Source: Amycolatopsis viridis (GTDB lineage: Bacteria > Actinomycetota > Actinomycetes > Mycobacteriales > Pseudonocardiaceae). From it: a stretch of 64,000 nt of DNA. The stretch is taken from contig NZ_JAANOU010000001.1 of assembly GCF_011758765.1 (NCBI RefSeq), positions 434,001-498,000 on the forward strand. The letters run 5' to 3'. Shown in pieces: positions 45,535-53,747 of this stretch. The position numbers were made by a program, and so were the translations under genes. Every line of letters begins with the position of its first letter. The first letter of the stretch is position 1. Under the pieces are notes generated by a model. The model was not told the DNA's origin. It made no database searches and worked only from the letters and a program-made list of their open reading frames with translations.

Positions 45535-47193
45535 ATGGACCACGGGTCCCATCCGGTCACCGGCTCGGCCGGGCTGGATCTGGCCGCGCTGATCGTGCGG
45601 CTGGTGTTGTTGCCCGCCACGGCCTTCGTCGCCGGGATCGGGCTGCTGCGCCCGCAGGTGGAGACGCTGCCGCGCCGGCTGGGGCAGGTCACGGCGGCGC
45701 TGGGCGCGCTGTCCGCGGTGCTGGCCGTGGTGTCGGCGGCCGCGTTCGACGTCAACGTCGTGGGCGCGGTCGTGCACGCGCTGCTGGTGCTGGCGGTGCC
45801 GGTGCTGACCACGCGCCGCCCGCCGGCGGGCCGGTGGGCGGCGATCGGGCTGCTCGTGCTGCTGATCCTGGAGACCGCGCTGGGCCGCAGCGGCGTGGAG
45901 TTCGCGGTCGACACGGTGTACGTCGCCGGAACGGCCGTCTGGTTCGGGCTGGCCGCGCTGGCGCTGGCGCGGGTGCGCACGCCCCGGTTGGGTCCGCTGT
46001 CCTGGACCCTCGGCGGCGGGCTGGCCCTGGCGGCCGCCGTGCAGCTGGTCCTGTCCGGGGTGGCCTTCGACCGGCGGGTCTACGAGACGCTGTTCGGTGT
46101 CGCGTTGCTGGCCGCTCTCGTGCTGCCGATCGCCGCCACCGCCGCGCGCCGGTTCGCTGTGATCGGGGTCGCCGCGGCGTTCCTGGCCTGGAGCGCGGTC
46201 GTGGCGCTGCCGAAGCCGGCCGAGCTGCCGGTGCCCGGGGTTCCGCTGCTCGCCGACGCCGGGGGCGCCCCGGTGCTGGTCAGCCCGCAGCGGCCGGGCG
46301 TGAACCTCGTCCACCTGTCCGCGCCGGGCTCGGTGCGGGCCGGCGACGGGACGTCCGTCGAGGCCGTCCCGCGGCCCGGTGCCTCCGGTTACTGGGCCGA
46401 GGTCGAGCTGCCCGCGGGACGCAGCGAGCTGGTGGTGGGCGACCGGGTCGTCGAGGTGGACACCGGCACGTCGGCGGGTGTGCCGACGGCGGCCGGGCCG
46501 GACGGCCCCGAGTGCGCGACCACCGCGCTGGGCGGGCTGGTGGCCGGCCGCAAGGACGTGCTGACGAGCTGCCCGGCCGACGAACTGTCCGAAGAGGACG
46601 CCGACGCCCTGCGCAAGCTGGTCGGTTTCCTGGCCGACCGCAAGACCCAGTCCATCACCGTCGTCGACGACACCACCCCGCGCGGCACGGCGGCGGGACG
46701 CGTGGTGCGGGAAGCCGCCGCCGCCGACCGGATCGCCGTCCGGCCGGAGGGCGCCGCGCTGGTGGTGGTCTCGGGCTGGGCGCGGGCGGCCGCGGCACTG
46801 GACGGCGCGGCGGCCGCGCAACGGGAACAGCCGGCGTACCCGTTCGGACTCTACGTCGCGCCGTGGCTGCTGACCGGGCCGCTGGTGAACAGCGTGGCGA
46901 GCTCGACGGTGCCGCTGCGGTTCGACCCGCGTGAACGGGCCGCGGTGAGCTACGCGGTGGCGCTGGACAACGCGTTCCCCGGTGAGGCGGCGACCGTGAC
47001 CGGGTTCCGGCAGTGGCTCGGCCCGGAACAGCCGGCCGCGCCACGGGTCCAGCTGTTCGCGTCGGCGCAGGTCAACGCGATGCCGATGCTGCCAGGGCAG
47101 CCGCACGCGCCGGGCATGGACTCGCCCGGCGCCGGGCCCGGGTTCTTCGTTCCACAGGGGACGGTCGTGCCGGTCAGTTTTCCGCTCGGATGA
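45535..47193 (+). CDS. Large membrane protein with extracytoplasmic C-terminal half (DUF6239-like)
   Basis: A 552-residue protein with ribosome site GGAAGAGG. Residues ~15-225 hold about seven membrane helices starting MDHGSHPVTG; the C-terminal ~320 residues form a soluble domain ending in a Met/His/Pro-rich tail (NAMPMLPGQPHAPGMDSP) that could bind copper. The pattern recalls CopD-like/DUF6239 proteins, but I am not sure. It follows the secreted propeller gene by 89 bases and is probably cotranscribed with it. Confidence 0.65.
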   Translation: MDHGSHPVTGSAGLDLAALIVRLVLLPATAFVAGIGLLRPQVETLPRRLGQVTAALGALSAVLAVVSAAAFDVNVVGAVVHALLVLAVPVLTTRRPPAGRWAAIGLLVLLILETALGRSGVEFAVDTVYVAGTAVWFGLAALALARVRTPRLGPLSWTLGGGLALAAAVQLVLSGVAFDRRVYETLFGVALLAALVLPIAATAARRFAVIGVAAAFLAWSAVVALPKPAELPVPGVPLLADAGGAPVLVSPQRPGVNLVHLSAPGSVRAGDGTSVEAVPRPGASGYWAEVELPAGRSELVVGDRVVEVDTGTSAGVPTAAGPDGPECATTALGGLVAGRKDVLTSCPADELSEEDADALRKLVGFLADRKTQSITVVDDTTPRGTAAGRVVREAAAADRIAVRPEGAALVVVSGWARAAAALDGAAAAQREQPAYPFGLYVAPWLLTGPLVNSVASSTVPLRFDPRERAAVSYAVALDNAFPGEAATVTGFRQWLGPEQPAAPRVQLFASAQVNAMPMLPGQPHAPGMDSPGAGPGFFVPQGTVVPVSFPLG

Positions 47194-47225
47194 CCTGGGC
47201 GGAGCAGGAAAGGAGAGTGCAGGAA

Positions 47226-47432
47226 ATGCGCAGGAGTGTGGCGAGGGTGCTGGCGGGTGGCGTGATCGCGGCCGCGGCACTCGGTGCCGGGGGCGGCGTC
47301 GCGAGCGCCGCCGAGGTGCCCATCTGGGTCGTGCCCGGGGCGGACGCCGGTCCGCTGCTCGACCCGGCGATCGGGGCGCCGGCCACGGCGCTCACGCCGG
47401 TCTTCGGACTGCTGACCGAACTGGCCGGCTGA
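47226..47432 (+). CDS. Small secreted protein
   Basis: A 68-residue protein starting at ATG 47226 (GGAGAG upstream). The signal peptide MRRSVARVLAGG...VASA leaves a ~40-residue mature peptide, acidic/hydrophobic, without Cys: EVPIWVVPGADAGPLLDPAI then LTPVFGLLTELAG. It is the last gene of the rightward unit that starts with the propeller gene. Unknown family. Confidence 0.6.
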   Translation: MRRSVARVLAGGVIAAAALGAGGGVASAAEVPIWVVPGADAGPLLDPAIGAPATALTPVFGLLTELAG

Positions 47433-47445
47433 CGCCGGGCACGCG

Positions 47446-47483
47446 AGAGGGCCCCGCACCAGGTGGGTGGTGCGGGGCCCTCT
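47446..47483. terminator. Strong bidirectional terminator between two small secreted-protein genes
   Basis: A perfect 16-bp stem (47446-47461 with 47468-47483) and 6-base loop lie between convergent genes ending at 47432 and 47495. Confidence 0.92.
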
Positions 47484-47494
47484 TGGTGCTCAGC

Positions 47495-47731
47495 TCAGCC
47501 GAAGCTCGGCAGGAGCTTGCCCGGCGCCGCGTTGACGGACCGGACCAGCCCGATCACCGGCACGCCCAGCGGCGCGAAGGTGTAGGCGTTGTTGAGGTTG
47601 GTCGTGTCCGGCTCGTCCACGACGGCCACCTCGCCCGGCGCGGGCGCGGCCAGCGCGGGTGCCGCGGCGCCGAACACGGCCGCCCCGGCGAGGGCGCTCG
47701 CGACGAGGCCCCGGATCACGGTCTTCTGCAT
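47495..47731 (-). CDS. Small secreted protein
   Basis: A 78-residue protein from the ATG at 47731 (AAAGGTGGG upstream). The signal peptide MQKTVIRGLVASALAGAAVF...ALA is followed by a ~50-residue mature part (DTTNLNNAYTFAPLGVPVIG, then RSVNAAPGKLLPSFG) without Cys. Its size and style mirror the convergent gene at 47226-47432. Unknown family. Confidence 0.65.
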   Translation of the reverse strand: MQKTVIRGLVASALAGAAVFGAAAPALAAPAPGEVAVVDEPDTTNLNNAYTFAPLGVPVIGLVRSVNAAPGKLLPSFG

Positions 47732-47826
47732 GGTCCCACCTTTCTCGACTGTCGGGGATTGCGTTACCCCGCAACGAGAATGGCAGGACAACCGGGTGAT
47801 TGTCCTGCCATTCCAGCGCTTGGGAA

Positions 47827-49098
47827 TCAGCAGATGGAATCCGCCGGCTTCGGGTTGGCGAGCCCGAACAACGGGCGCAGCTTCAGGCCGATCCAGGTGC
47901 CACCGAGGGCGAACACGCCCCACAGCCAGCCGTGCAGGCTGCCGGTAGAGATGCCGGCCAGGTAGGCGCCGATGTTGCAGCCGCCGGCCAGCCGGGCACC
48001 GATGCCCATCAGGATCCCGCCGAGGACGGACGCGACCGCGGTGCGCCACGGAATCTCGGAGTGGATCTTCCAGGTGCCCGCCGCCGCGGCGGCAACCGCC
48101 GCGCCCAGGATGATGCCGATGTCGGTGAGGCTGGTCTTGTCCGTCCAGATCGGACCGGCCAGCGACTTGGCGTTGCTGGTGGTTTGCCAGAACTCCCAGG
48201 TTTCCGGGTGCAGACCCAGCAGCTGCAGGAACTTGGCACCCCACAACGCGAAGGCGAACGTGACGCCCCAGGTGCCGCCGGACACGAGCACGACCGCGCC
48301 GGCGAGCACGGCCAGCACGACGGCACCGACCAGCAGCGGCCACGAGCCGCGGAAGACGCGTGCGACCCCCTTCGCGGTCGGCGGGACGCCCACCGGCGGC
48401 GGGTTGCGGCGCGCCTGCACGACCCGGGTCACCACGACGACGAGCCCGAGTACGGCGATGGTGATCGCCCACGAACCCCACCATCCGACGTGGTCGGCGA
48501 GCAGCACACCGGACACCTGCGGCCAGCCGTTGAAGACCGGGAACGCCCAGGTGTAGAGGACCGACCCGGCGATGAAGCCGCCGAGCGTGAGCACGATCGA
48601 CGACTGTCCCGCGCCGACCGCGAACAGCGTGCCCGACGCGCACGCGCCGCCGAGCTGCATGCCGATCGCGAACAGCGTCGCCCCGACGAACAACGCGAGC
48701 CCAATCGGACCGGCGGTCGCCTTCGGCGTGGTGCCGAACAGGCCGGTCCCGGTGCCGATGAGCAGCGCGATCAGCGTCGCAGCCGTGCCGAGCAGCAGCG
48801 CGTGGGCCCGCAGGCCCTCTCCGTTCCCGACGGCCAGCAGCTGCCGCCAGGCCGAGGTGAACCCGAAGCGCGAGTGGTACAAGGCGAGGCCCAGGAACAG
48901 TCCGATGACCAGCAGCGCGCCGAACTTGCCGCCGTAGGTGGCCCAGACGTACCAGCTCAGCGCGACCGACCCGGCGGCGGAGATCAGCAGCGGGACCTTG
49001 CGGACCGGCTGCTCCGGCTCCGGGATCGGCGCCGCGCACGAAGTGGGCGAGCGCAGCAGGAAGTTGCCGGCCGGCGGCCGGTCGGTGACAGCGGACAC
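47827..49098 (-). CDS. YeeE/YedE family (TsuA-like) sulfur-compound transporter
   Basis: A 423-residue membrane protein, GTG start 49098 with GGAG 8 bases before. It has both conserved Cys-containing repeats of the family: GMQLGGACASGTLFAVGAG (~residue 140) and ARLAGGCNIGAYLAGISTGS (~residue 375). These line the path for thiosulfate in TsuA. It probably imports thiosulfate or a related sulfur compound. No TsuB (TusA-like) partner gene is adjacent. Confidence 0.93.
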   Translation of the reverse strand: MSAVTDRPPAGNFLLRSPTSCAAPIPEPEQPVRKVPLLISAAGSVALSWYVWATYGGKFGALLVIGLFLGLALYHSRFGFTSAWRQLLAVGNGEGLRAHALLLGTAATLIALLIGTGTGLFGTTPKATAGPIGLALFVGATLFAIGMQLGGACASGTLFAVGAGQSSIVLTLGGFIAGSVLYTWAFPVFNGWPQVSGVLLADHVGWWGSWAITIAVLGLVVVVTRVVQARRNPPPVGVPPTAKGVARVFRGSWPLLVGAVVLAVLAGAVVLVSGGTWGVTFAFALWGAKFLQLLGLHPETWEFWQTTSNAKSLAGPIWTDKTSLTDIGIILGAAVAAAAAGTWKIHSEIPWRTAVASVLGGILMGIGARLAGGCNIGAYLAGISTGSLHGWLWGVFALGGTWIGLKLRPLFGLANPKPADSIC

Positions 49099-49169
49099 AA
49101 AGCACTCCAAAACGGACCACGGGGATGAGCCACGGACCACGTTAAGACTCCGTGAACCGTTCGCCCAGC

Positions 49170-49616
49170 TCATCCCACAGTGCGGTACGCCATCAGGTGG
49201 CTGGTGCCGCGCACGAACCCCAGCTGCTCGTAGAACGGCACGACTTCCGGCGCCGCCACCAGCTGCACCCGTCGTGCGCCGGCGAGTTCGACCAGCCGCC
49301 GCACCATCCGTCGCCCGAGCCCGCGGCCCTGGTGTCCGGGGTGGACCACCACGTCGACGATCAGCAGGTACATCACCCCGTCGCCGACGAGCCGGGCCAT
49401 GCCGGCGAGCTCGCGCCGGTCGCGCGCGAGCACGCCGTGCACGGAGTTCTCCAGCGCGGCCCGGCAGGCGTCCGGTCCGGGCGACGGCCAGCCCACCGCG
49501 GCCCGCAAGTCGCGATACTCGGCCACCGTGGGTAGACCGTCCTCGACGGTCACCGCGGCTGGTGCGCCGAGGCCGGCCCCACCGGCGCGGACGTGATCGC
49601 CCGGTCGATCGATCAT
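49170..49616 (-). CDS. GNAT family N-acetyltransferase
   Basis: A 148-residue protein with the acetyl-CoA loop VVVHPGHQGRGLGRRMVRRL near residue 90 and the C-terminal PFYEQLGFVRGTSHLM typical of single-domain GNATs. Substrate unknown. It is intact, unlike the remnant at 3340-3790. Confidence 0.9.
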   Translation of the reverse strand: MIDRPGDHVRAGGAGLGAPAAVTVEDGLPTVAEYRDLRAAVGWPSPGPDACRAALENSVHGVLARDRRELAGMARLVGDGVMYLLIVDVVVHPGHQGRGLGRRMVRRLVELAGARRVQLVAAPEVVPFYEQLGFVRGTSHLMAYRTVG

Positions 49617-49647
49617 GCCGCCAGCCTGGCACCACGCGCGACGTACG

Positions 49648-50013
49648 TCACGCCGCGAAGATCGCCTGGGCGGCGGCGAATCCGGCGAACGCGGCGCCGA
49701 TCCCGGCGGCGATCGTGATCACGACGTTCATCGCCGCGTAGAAGTACGCCTTCTGCTCGATCAGCCGCAACGTCTCGAAGCTGAACGTGCTGTAGGTCGT
49801 CAGGCCGCCGCAGAACCCGGTGCCGAGGAGCGTGAACAGCGGCTCTGGCAGCGCCGCGCCGGCCAGGGCGCCGAGGACGAGGCAGCCGGTCAGGTTGATC
49901 AGCAGCGTGCCCCAGGGGAACGGCCCCCCGTGCCGCGCCTGCACGGTGCGGTCGGTGAGGTAGCGCAGCGGCGCACCGATCATCGCGCCGGCGATGACGA
50001 GCAGCGCCGTCAT
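49648..50013 (-). CDS. crcB: Fluoride exporter CrcB/Fluc, subunit 2
   Basis: A 121-residue four-helix protein: [32 protein letters not shown] and [17 protein letters not shown], with the Asn and the GG-x-TT-x-ST-F segment of the fluoride pathway and Na+ site. Its ATG overlaps the stop of the first crcB (ATGA). In actinobacteria, two different CrcB subunits form a heterodimeric channel. Confidence 0.95.
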   Translation of the reverse strand: MTALLVIAGAMIGAPLRYLTDRTVQARHGGPFPWGTLLINLTGCLVLGALAGAALPEPLFTLLGTGFCGGLTTYSTFSFETLRLIEQKAYFYAAMNVVITIAAGIGAAFAGFAAAQAIFAA

Positions 50014-50444
50014 CGCCCTGCCAGCCGGCGGGTCAGGGCGGCACCGGCGAAGACGGCGAGCATGGCCGCCAGCAGGGTCCCGGCCAGGTAGGCGAACGCG
50101 ACGGCCACCAGGCCCGGCGACAGGAGGTTGTGGAACTCGACGGCGTAGGTCGAGAACGTGGTGAAGCCGCCGAGGACGCCGACGCCGAGGAAGGGCCGGA
50201 CCAGCGGGTGGGCGACCCGGATCTCGGTGACGATCACCATCAGGACGCCGATCAGGAAGCACCCGGCGACGTTGGTCGCGAACGTCACCCACGGGAAGTG
50301 GCCGGGAGCCGTCGGCCAGGCACGGGTCAGGCCGTACCGGGCGAGCGCGCCGAGCCCGCCGCCGATCGCGACCGCCGTGACGGTGGGTAGCTGCGACGGG
50401 CGGGGCGGGGCGGTCGCGCCGGGATCACCGCTCACGGCCACCAC
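50010..50444 (-). CDS. crcB: Fluoride exporter CrcB/Fluc, subunit 1
   Basis: A 144-residue protein with [32 protein letters not shown] and [15 protein letters not shown], the Fluc signatures. The N-terminal ~25 residues are a polar extension. Start is one of several GTGs (50444, 50441, 50432). I looked for a fluoride riboswitch upstream and saw none. A short acidic protein gene precedes it by 9 bases. Confidence 0.95.
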   Translation of the reverse strand: MVAVSGDPGATAPPRPSQLPTVTAVAIGGGLGALARYGLTRAWPTAPGHFPWVTFATNVAGCFLIGVLMVIVTEIRVAHPLVRPFLGVGVLGGFTTFSTYAVEFHNLLSPGLVAVAFAYLAGTLLAAMLAVFAGAALTRRLAGR

Positions 50445-50453
50445 CGTAACGTG

Positions 50454-50573
50454 TCAGTCCGCCTGCTCCGGCTCCTCGGTCAGGTCATCGAGCAGGCGGT
50501 CGAAGTCGAACTCCGCGCGCAATGCGTCGAAGATCGGCGTGTCGTTGCGGACGCGCTCGTCGGTCTTGCTCAT
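50454..50573 (-). CDS. 39-residue acidic protein upstream of the crcB pair
   Basis: A short frame from ATG 50573 to TGA 50454, with GGGAGAAG as ribosome site. The peptide starts MSKTDERVRNDTPIFDALRA and continues EFDFDRLLDDLTEEPEQAD, strongly acidic and probably one amphipathic helix. It lies 9 bases before crcB and should be cotranscribed. No family is recognised. Confidence 0.6.
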   Translation of the reverse strand: MSKTDERVRNDTPIFDALRAEFDFDRLLDDLTEEPEQAD

Positions 50574-50676
50574 TTCGCATCTTCTCCCTCGCCCGCGCGT
50601 GCACTCCCACACGGTTCGGTGTCGCAGGAAGGGCGCTCTCCCCTCGCCCTTGATTTCCTACGATCGGGTTAACGGA

Positions 50677-50690
50677 AGGTAATATTACCT
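50677..50690. promoter_or_regulatory. AT-rich perfect palindrome AGGTAATATTACCT
   Basis: A 14-bp perfect palindrome nested between TTAACGG (50669-50675) and CCGTAA (50696-50701). It lies 104 bases before the 39-residue gene, in the divergent region with the DUF3040 gene, and is the most AT-rich spot in the neighbourhood. It fits a repressor site or a -10 region. Confidence 0.6.
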
Positions 50691-50743
50691 ACTCACCGTA
50701 AACACGCAGCGGACAACAGCGGAAGCACAACGCAGATCACACC

Positions 50744-50772
50744 GTGACAACGTGCCATCGGCGCGCGATACT
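50744..50772 (+). promoter_or_regulatory. Sigma-A-like promoter of the DUF3040 gene
   Basis: GTGACA (50744-50749), a 17-base spacer and GATACT (50767-50772) fit a vegetative promoter, with the DUF3040 ATG 24 bases further on. Confidence 0.5.
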
Positions 50773-50795
50773 GGTCAGTAGAGGCGGTGCGGGCG

Positions 50796-51080
50796 ATGGC
50801 ACTCCACGATGAAGAACAGCGACGGCTGTTGGAGATCGAGCGGCAACTTGCCGCGGAAAACCCACGGCTGGCGCAGCGGCTGGCCGAGCTCCGGCCCATG
50901 CGCCTCTCCGGGGTCCTGCTGTCGGTGCTCGGCATCCTCTGCTCCCCGGTCGCCGGACTGTTCCTGCTGGTCGCCGCGGCCCAGTCGCACGCGCCGGTCC
51001 TTTACGTGATCGGCACCGTGTTCACCTCCGTCCTGCCCACGGCGCTGATCTGGCGCGCCTGGCTGCACCGGCTGCCCTAG
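50796..51080 (+). CDS. DUF3040 family membrane protein
   Basis: A 94-residue protein: ALHDEEQRRLLEIERQLAAE then NPRLAQRL is the DUF3040 N-terminus, followed by two membrane helices. Paralogue of 41550-41813. Function unknown. Confidence 0.88.
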   Translation: MALHDEEQRRLLEIERQLAAENPRLAQRLAELRPMRLSGVLLSVLGILCSPVAGLFLLVAAAQSHAPVLYVIGTVFTSVLPTALIWRAWLHRLP

Positions 51081-51092
51081 CCTCGCGAACAG

Positions 51093-51608
51093 CTATTCCG
51101 CCTGGGTGGAGTCGCTCGGGGGTTCGGGCGAGGGCCGGGTGTCCCGTTCGGCCTGGTTCGACAGGAAGTGCGGGCTGACGAACCAGAGCGTTGCGAACGT
51201 GGCGCCGACCAGGACCGCCACGATCGCCATCGCGAGTGAGCCGTAGACGACCTTCGCGATCAGCGACACCGTCGCGGTGATCGCCGCCGCCAGGCAGCCC
51301 AGGCCGGCCAGCACCGCGCGGTTGCCGGCGCGCAGGATGTCGTCCCGGCGCCCGGCGCGGAACAGGATCCGGTGCCACGCCGCCGGCGCCGACAACAGCG
51401 CGGTGGACAGCACCGCCAGCAGGACCGCGACCAGGTGCACCGCCTTCTCGAACCCGCTGGCCGACCGGAACTGGGCGGTGAACACCACCGACAGCAGGAA
51501 GCCGAACAGGATCTGCACCCCGGCCTGGGCCACGCGCAACTCGCCGAGCAGCTCGTTCACGTTCCGCGCGAGGCGCTGGTTGGGGGTCTCTTCGTCGCGA
51601 CCGGCCAC
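51093..51608 (-). CDS. DUF6328 family membrane protein
   Basis: A 171-residue protein starting GTG. NELLGELRVAQAGVQILFGFLL is the family signature; four membrane helices follow and the tail is polar and acidic. It converges with the DUF3040 gene. Function unknown. Confidence 0.87.
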   Translation of the reverse strand: MAGRDEETPNQRLARNVNELLGELRVAQAGVQILFGFLLSVVFTAQFRSASGFEKAVHLVAVLLAVLSTALLSAPAAWHRILFRAGRRDDILRAGNRAVLAGLGCLAAAITATVSLIAKVVYGSLAMAIVAVLVGATFATLWFVSPHFLSNQAERDTRPSPEPPSDSTQAE

Positions 51609-51666
51609 GGAGATCAGCCTATGGGAGGATGTGCACGGTCACAGAATGACCGATATAGGGAGCATC

Positions 51667-52191
51667 ATGCGAATCGTTCCCTTGGTTCTCGCCGCGGCGG
51701 CCCTCCCGGCGCTGTGCCCGGCCGAAGCCGCGGCCGCGCAGGCCGGCTTCGGTTCCGCGGTCGTGCGCTACCGGGCCGACCTGGTGCCGGACGGCGCCAC
51801 CGTGCGGGCCTTCACCGCCTCCGTGGCGGGCACGCTGACCACATTGTCGGTGCGCGGCCTGCTGCCCAGCCGCGAGTACGGCGCCCACGTGCACACCAAG
51901 CCGTGTGGCGCCGCGCCCGCCGACTCCGGCCCGCACTACCAGCACGTGGCGGACCCGGTGCAACCCTCGACCGACCCGGCCTACGCCAACCCGCGCAACG
52001 AGATCTGGCTCGACCTCACCACCTCGGCGGACGGCAGCGGGTTCGCCGTCTCGCACGTGGACTGGACCTACGGTGACCGCCTGCCGGGCTCGGTGGTCCT
52101 GCACGAGACGCACACGCACACGGACCCGGGTCACGCCGGGACGGCGGGTGGGCGGCTGGCCTGCCTGAACCTGGAATTCGGGCCAAGGTGA
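51667..52191 (+). CDS. Secreted Cu/Zn superoxide dismutase-like protein
   Basis: I chose ATG 51667, 4 bases after GGGAG; 174 residues. A Sec signal (MRIVPLVLAAAALPALCPAE) precedes a SOD_Cu beta-barrel: YGAHVHTKPCG, SGPHYQH, a Leu-Asp-Leu-Thr segment, SVVLHETHTHT and GHAGTAGGRLACLN. Copper-site His residues and the disulfide Cys pair are present, but the Arg of the active site is not obvious, so activity is uncertain. Upstream ATG 51646 is possible. Confidence 0.82.
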   Translation: MRIVPLVLAAAALPALCPAEAAAAQAGFGSAVVRYRADLVPDGATVRAFTASVAGTLTTLSVRGLLPSREYGAHVHTKPCGAAPADSGPHYQHVADPVQPSTDPAYANPRNEIWLDLTTSADGSGFAVSHVDWTYGDRLPGSVVLHETHTHTDPGHAGTAGGRLACLNLEFGPR

Positions 52192-52271
52192 CCGCCACGA
52201 CCAGGTGAATTCGGCGTGGGCCGGCGGCCGGTGGGTAGGCCCGGACGGAGGACTGGACGAGGGGGGAAGCG

Positions 52272-52523
52272 GTGGAAGCGATCCCGGACGACCATCCGGT
52301 CTGGGTGACCAGCGCCGAGGGCACCGCCGAGCACGCGGTGCCGGACACGGCGATGGCACCGGGCCTCGAGCTGGAAGCGGTGTGCGGTGCGCGGTTCCTC
52401 CCCGCCGCGATGACCGCCCCGCCAGGCAAAACGTGCGACGAGTGCCTGGCGCACCTCCTGGTTCCCGCCCCGCGCGAGCCCGAGCCGCGCCGCCTGTGGC
52501 GCCGTTACGTGGCGAAGCACTGA
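52272..52523 (+). CDS. Small CxxC protein (hypothetical)
   Basis: An 83-residue protein, GTG start after GAGGGGGGAAG. One C-x16-18-C-x-x-C arrangement (AVCGARF ... KTCDECLAHL) could bind zinc. Such proteins are frequent in Pseudonocardiaceae and lack a known role. It converges with the LacI gene. Confidence 0.6.
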   Translation: MEAIPDDHPVWVTSAEGTAEHAVPDTAMAPGLELEAVCGARFLPAAMTAPPGKTCDECLAHLLVPAPREPEPRRLWRRYVAKH

Positions 52524-52545
52524 GGTGGGGTCACCGGTGGCGGTG

Positions 52546-53547
52546 TCACCGGCGCGCCCGTGTGGAGGCCCGCACGACCAGCTCCGGCTTGAACACCACG
52601 GATCGGTGCGGCGGCCGGTTCTCCGGGTCGGCCGTCTCCGCGATCAGCAGCTCGGCCGCGGTCTGCCCCAGCCGTCGCGCGGGCTGGCGCACCGAGGTCA
52701 GCGGCACTGCGGCGGCCCCGGCGAACTCGATGTCGTCGTAACCGACGATCGCCACCTCGTCCGGCACCCGCACGTCCGCGCCGACCATCGCCTGCAGCAC
52801 GCCCAGCGCCAGTAGATCGTTGGCGCAGAACACGGCGGTCGGCCGCGGGCTCATCCCGAGCAGCCGCGCACCGGCGTCCCGCCCGGACACCACGTCCAGC
52901 TCGGCCGTCTCGATCAGCGACAGCTCCGCGCCGGAGCCCGCCAGCGCCGTTCGCAGCCCGCGCTCGCGGTCCCGGCACTGGGTGAGGATGCGCGGCCCGT
53001 TGACCAGCGCGAGGTGCCGGTGCCCGGTCTCCAGCAGGTGCCGCCCGGCCAGCTCGCCGCCGGCGAGATCGTCCACCGACACCGAACTGGCCTCGTCCGC
53101 CGGCACCTTCCGGTCGACGAACACGTACGGGATCCCGCTGCGCCGGAACACCTCCAGCGCCGCGCCCGAGGTGTCGACCGGGCTCAGCAGCAGGCCGCGC
53201 ACCCGCTGTTCGGCCAGCAGCGACAGGTACGACTCCTCGCGGTCCACGCGCTGCCCGCTGTTGCAGGTGATGACGGACAGGCCCGCGTCGTGCGCGGCCT
53301 GCTCCGCGCCGCGGGCGACGTCGACGAAGAACGGGTTGGCCAGATCGAGCACGAGCAGCGCCATGATGCGGCTGCGCCCGGCCCGCAGCTGCCGCGCCGA
53401 CTCGTCGCGGACGTAGCCCAGCTCCTCGATCACCGACAGCACACGTGAGCGGGTGGCGGGCGAGACGATGTGCGGCCGGTTGACCACATTGGACACCGTG
53501 CCGATGGAGACCCCGGCTCGCCGGGCCACATCCTTGATGCCGACCAT
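52546..53547 (-). CDS. LacI family transcriptional regulator
   Basis: A 333-residue regulator from ATG 53547: IKDVARRAGVSIGTVSNVVNRP helix-turn-helix, hinge YVRDESARQLRAGRSR, and a sugar-binding-like effector domain (LVLDLANPFFVDVARGAEQAA, CNDLLALGVLQAMVG). No sugar genes are adjacent, so its regulon lies elsewhere. Two operator-like sites lie just upstream, suggesting autoregulation. Confidence 0.92.
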   Translation of the reverse strand: MVGIKDVARRAGVSIGTVSNVVNRPHIVSPATRSRVLSVIEELGYVRDESARQLRAGRSRIMALLVLDLANPFFVDVARGAEQAAHDAGLSVITCNSGQRVDREESYLSLLAEQRVRGLLLSPVDTSGAALEVFRRSGIPYVFVDRKVPADEASSVSVDDLAGGELAGRHLLETGHRHLALVNGPRILTQCRDRERGLRTALAGSGAELSLIETAELDVVSGRDAGARLLGMSPRPTAVFCANDLLALGVLQAMVGADVRVPDEVAIVGYDDIEFAGAAAVPLTSVRQPARRLGQTAAELLIAETADPENRPPHRSVVFKPELVVRASTRARR

Positions 53548-53589
53548 GCGCCCCCTCGCGTTCTGCCAGGTGGTCCAGCGTAGCACGGC

Positions 53590-53660
53590 TGAAACGTTCA
53601 ACCGCGCGGCCCGTGGGCGGCGCGACGTGGTCCGGGCCGGACTACTATTGATACGTTTCA
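53590..53660. promoter_or_regulatory. Two LacI-type operator-like sites
   Basis: TGAAACGTTCA at 53590-53600 and TGATACGTTTCA at 53649-53660 are near-palindromes around ACGT, 59 bp apart. They sit 43-113 bases before the LacI gene and before the divergent gene at 53748. Confidence 0.6.
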
Positions 53661-53747
53661 CCATCGCCCGATCCACTTCGGACTCCGAAACCACTGATCC
53701 GGTGACAGCAGCCCGCGCGGCCCGGCGCCAGCACCCATACTGGGGCC

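Noticed and set aside
50445-50780. Fluoride riboswitch before the crcB pair
   Set aside because: I looked for the GG-GATGG-type core of the crcB motif on the minus strand and did not find it.
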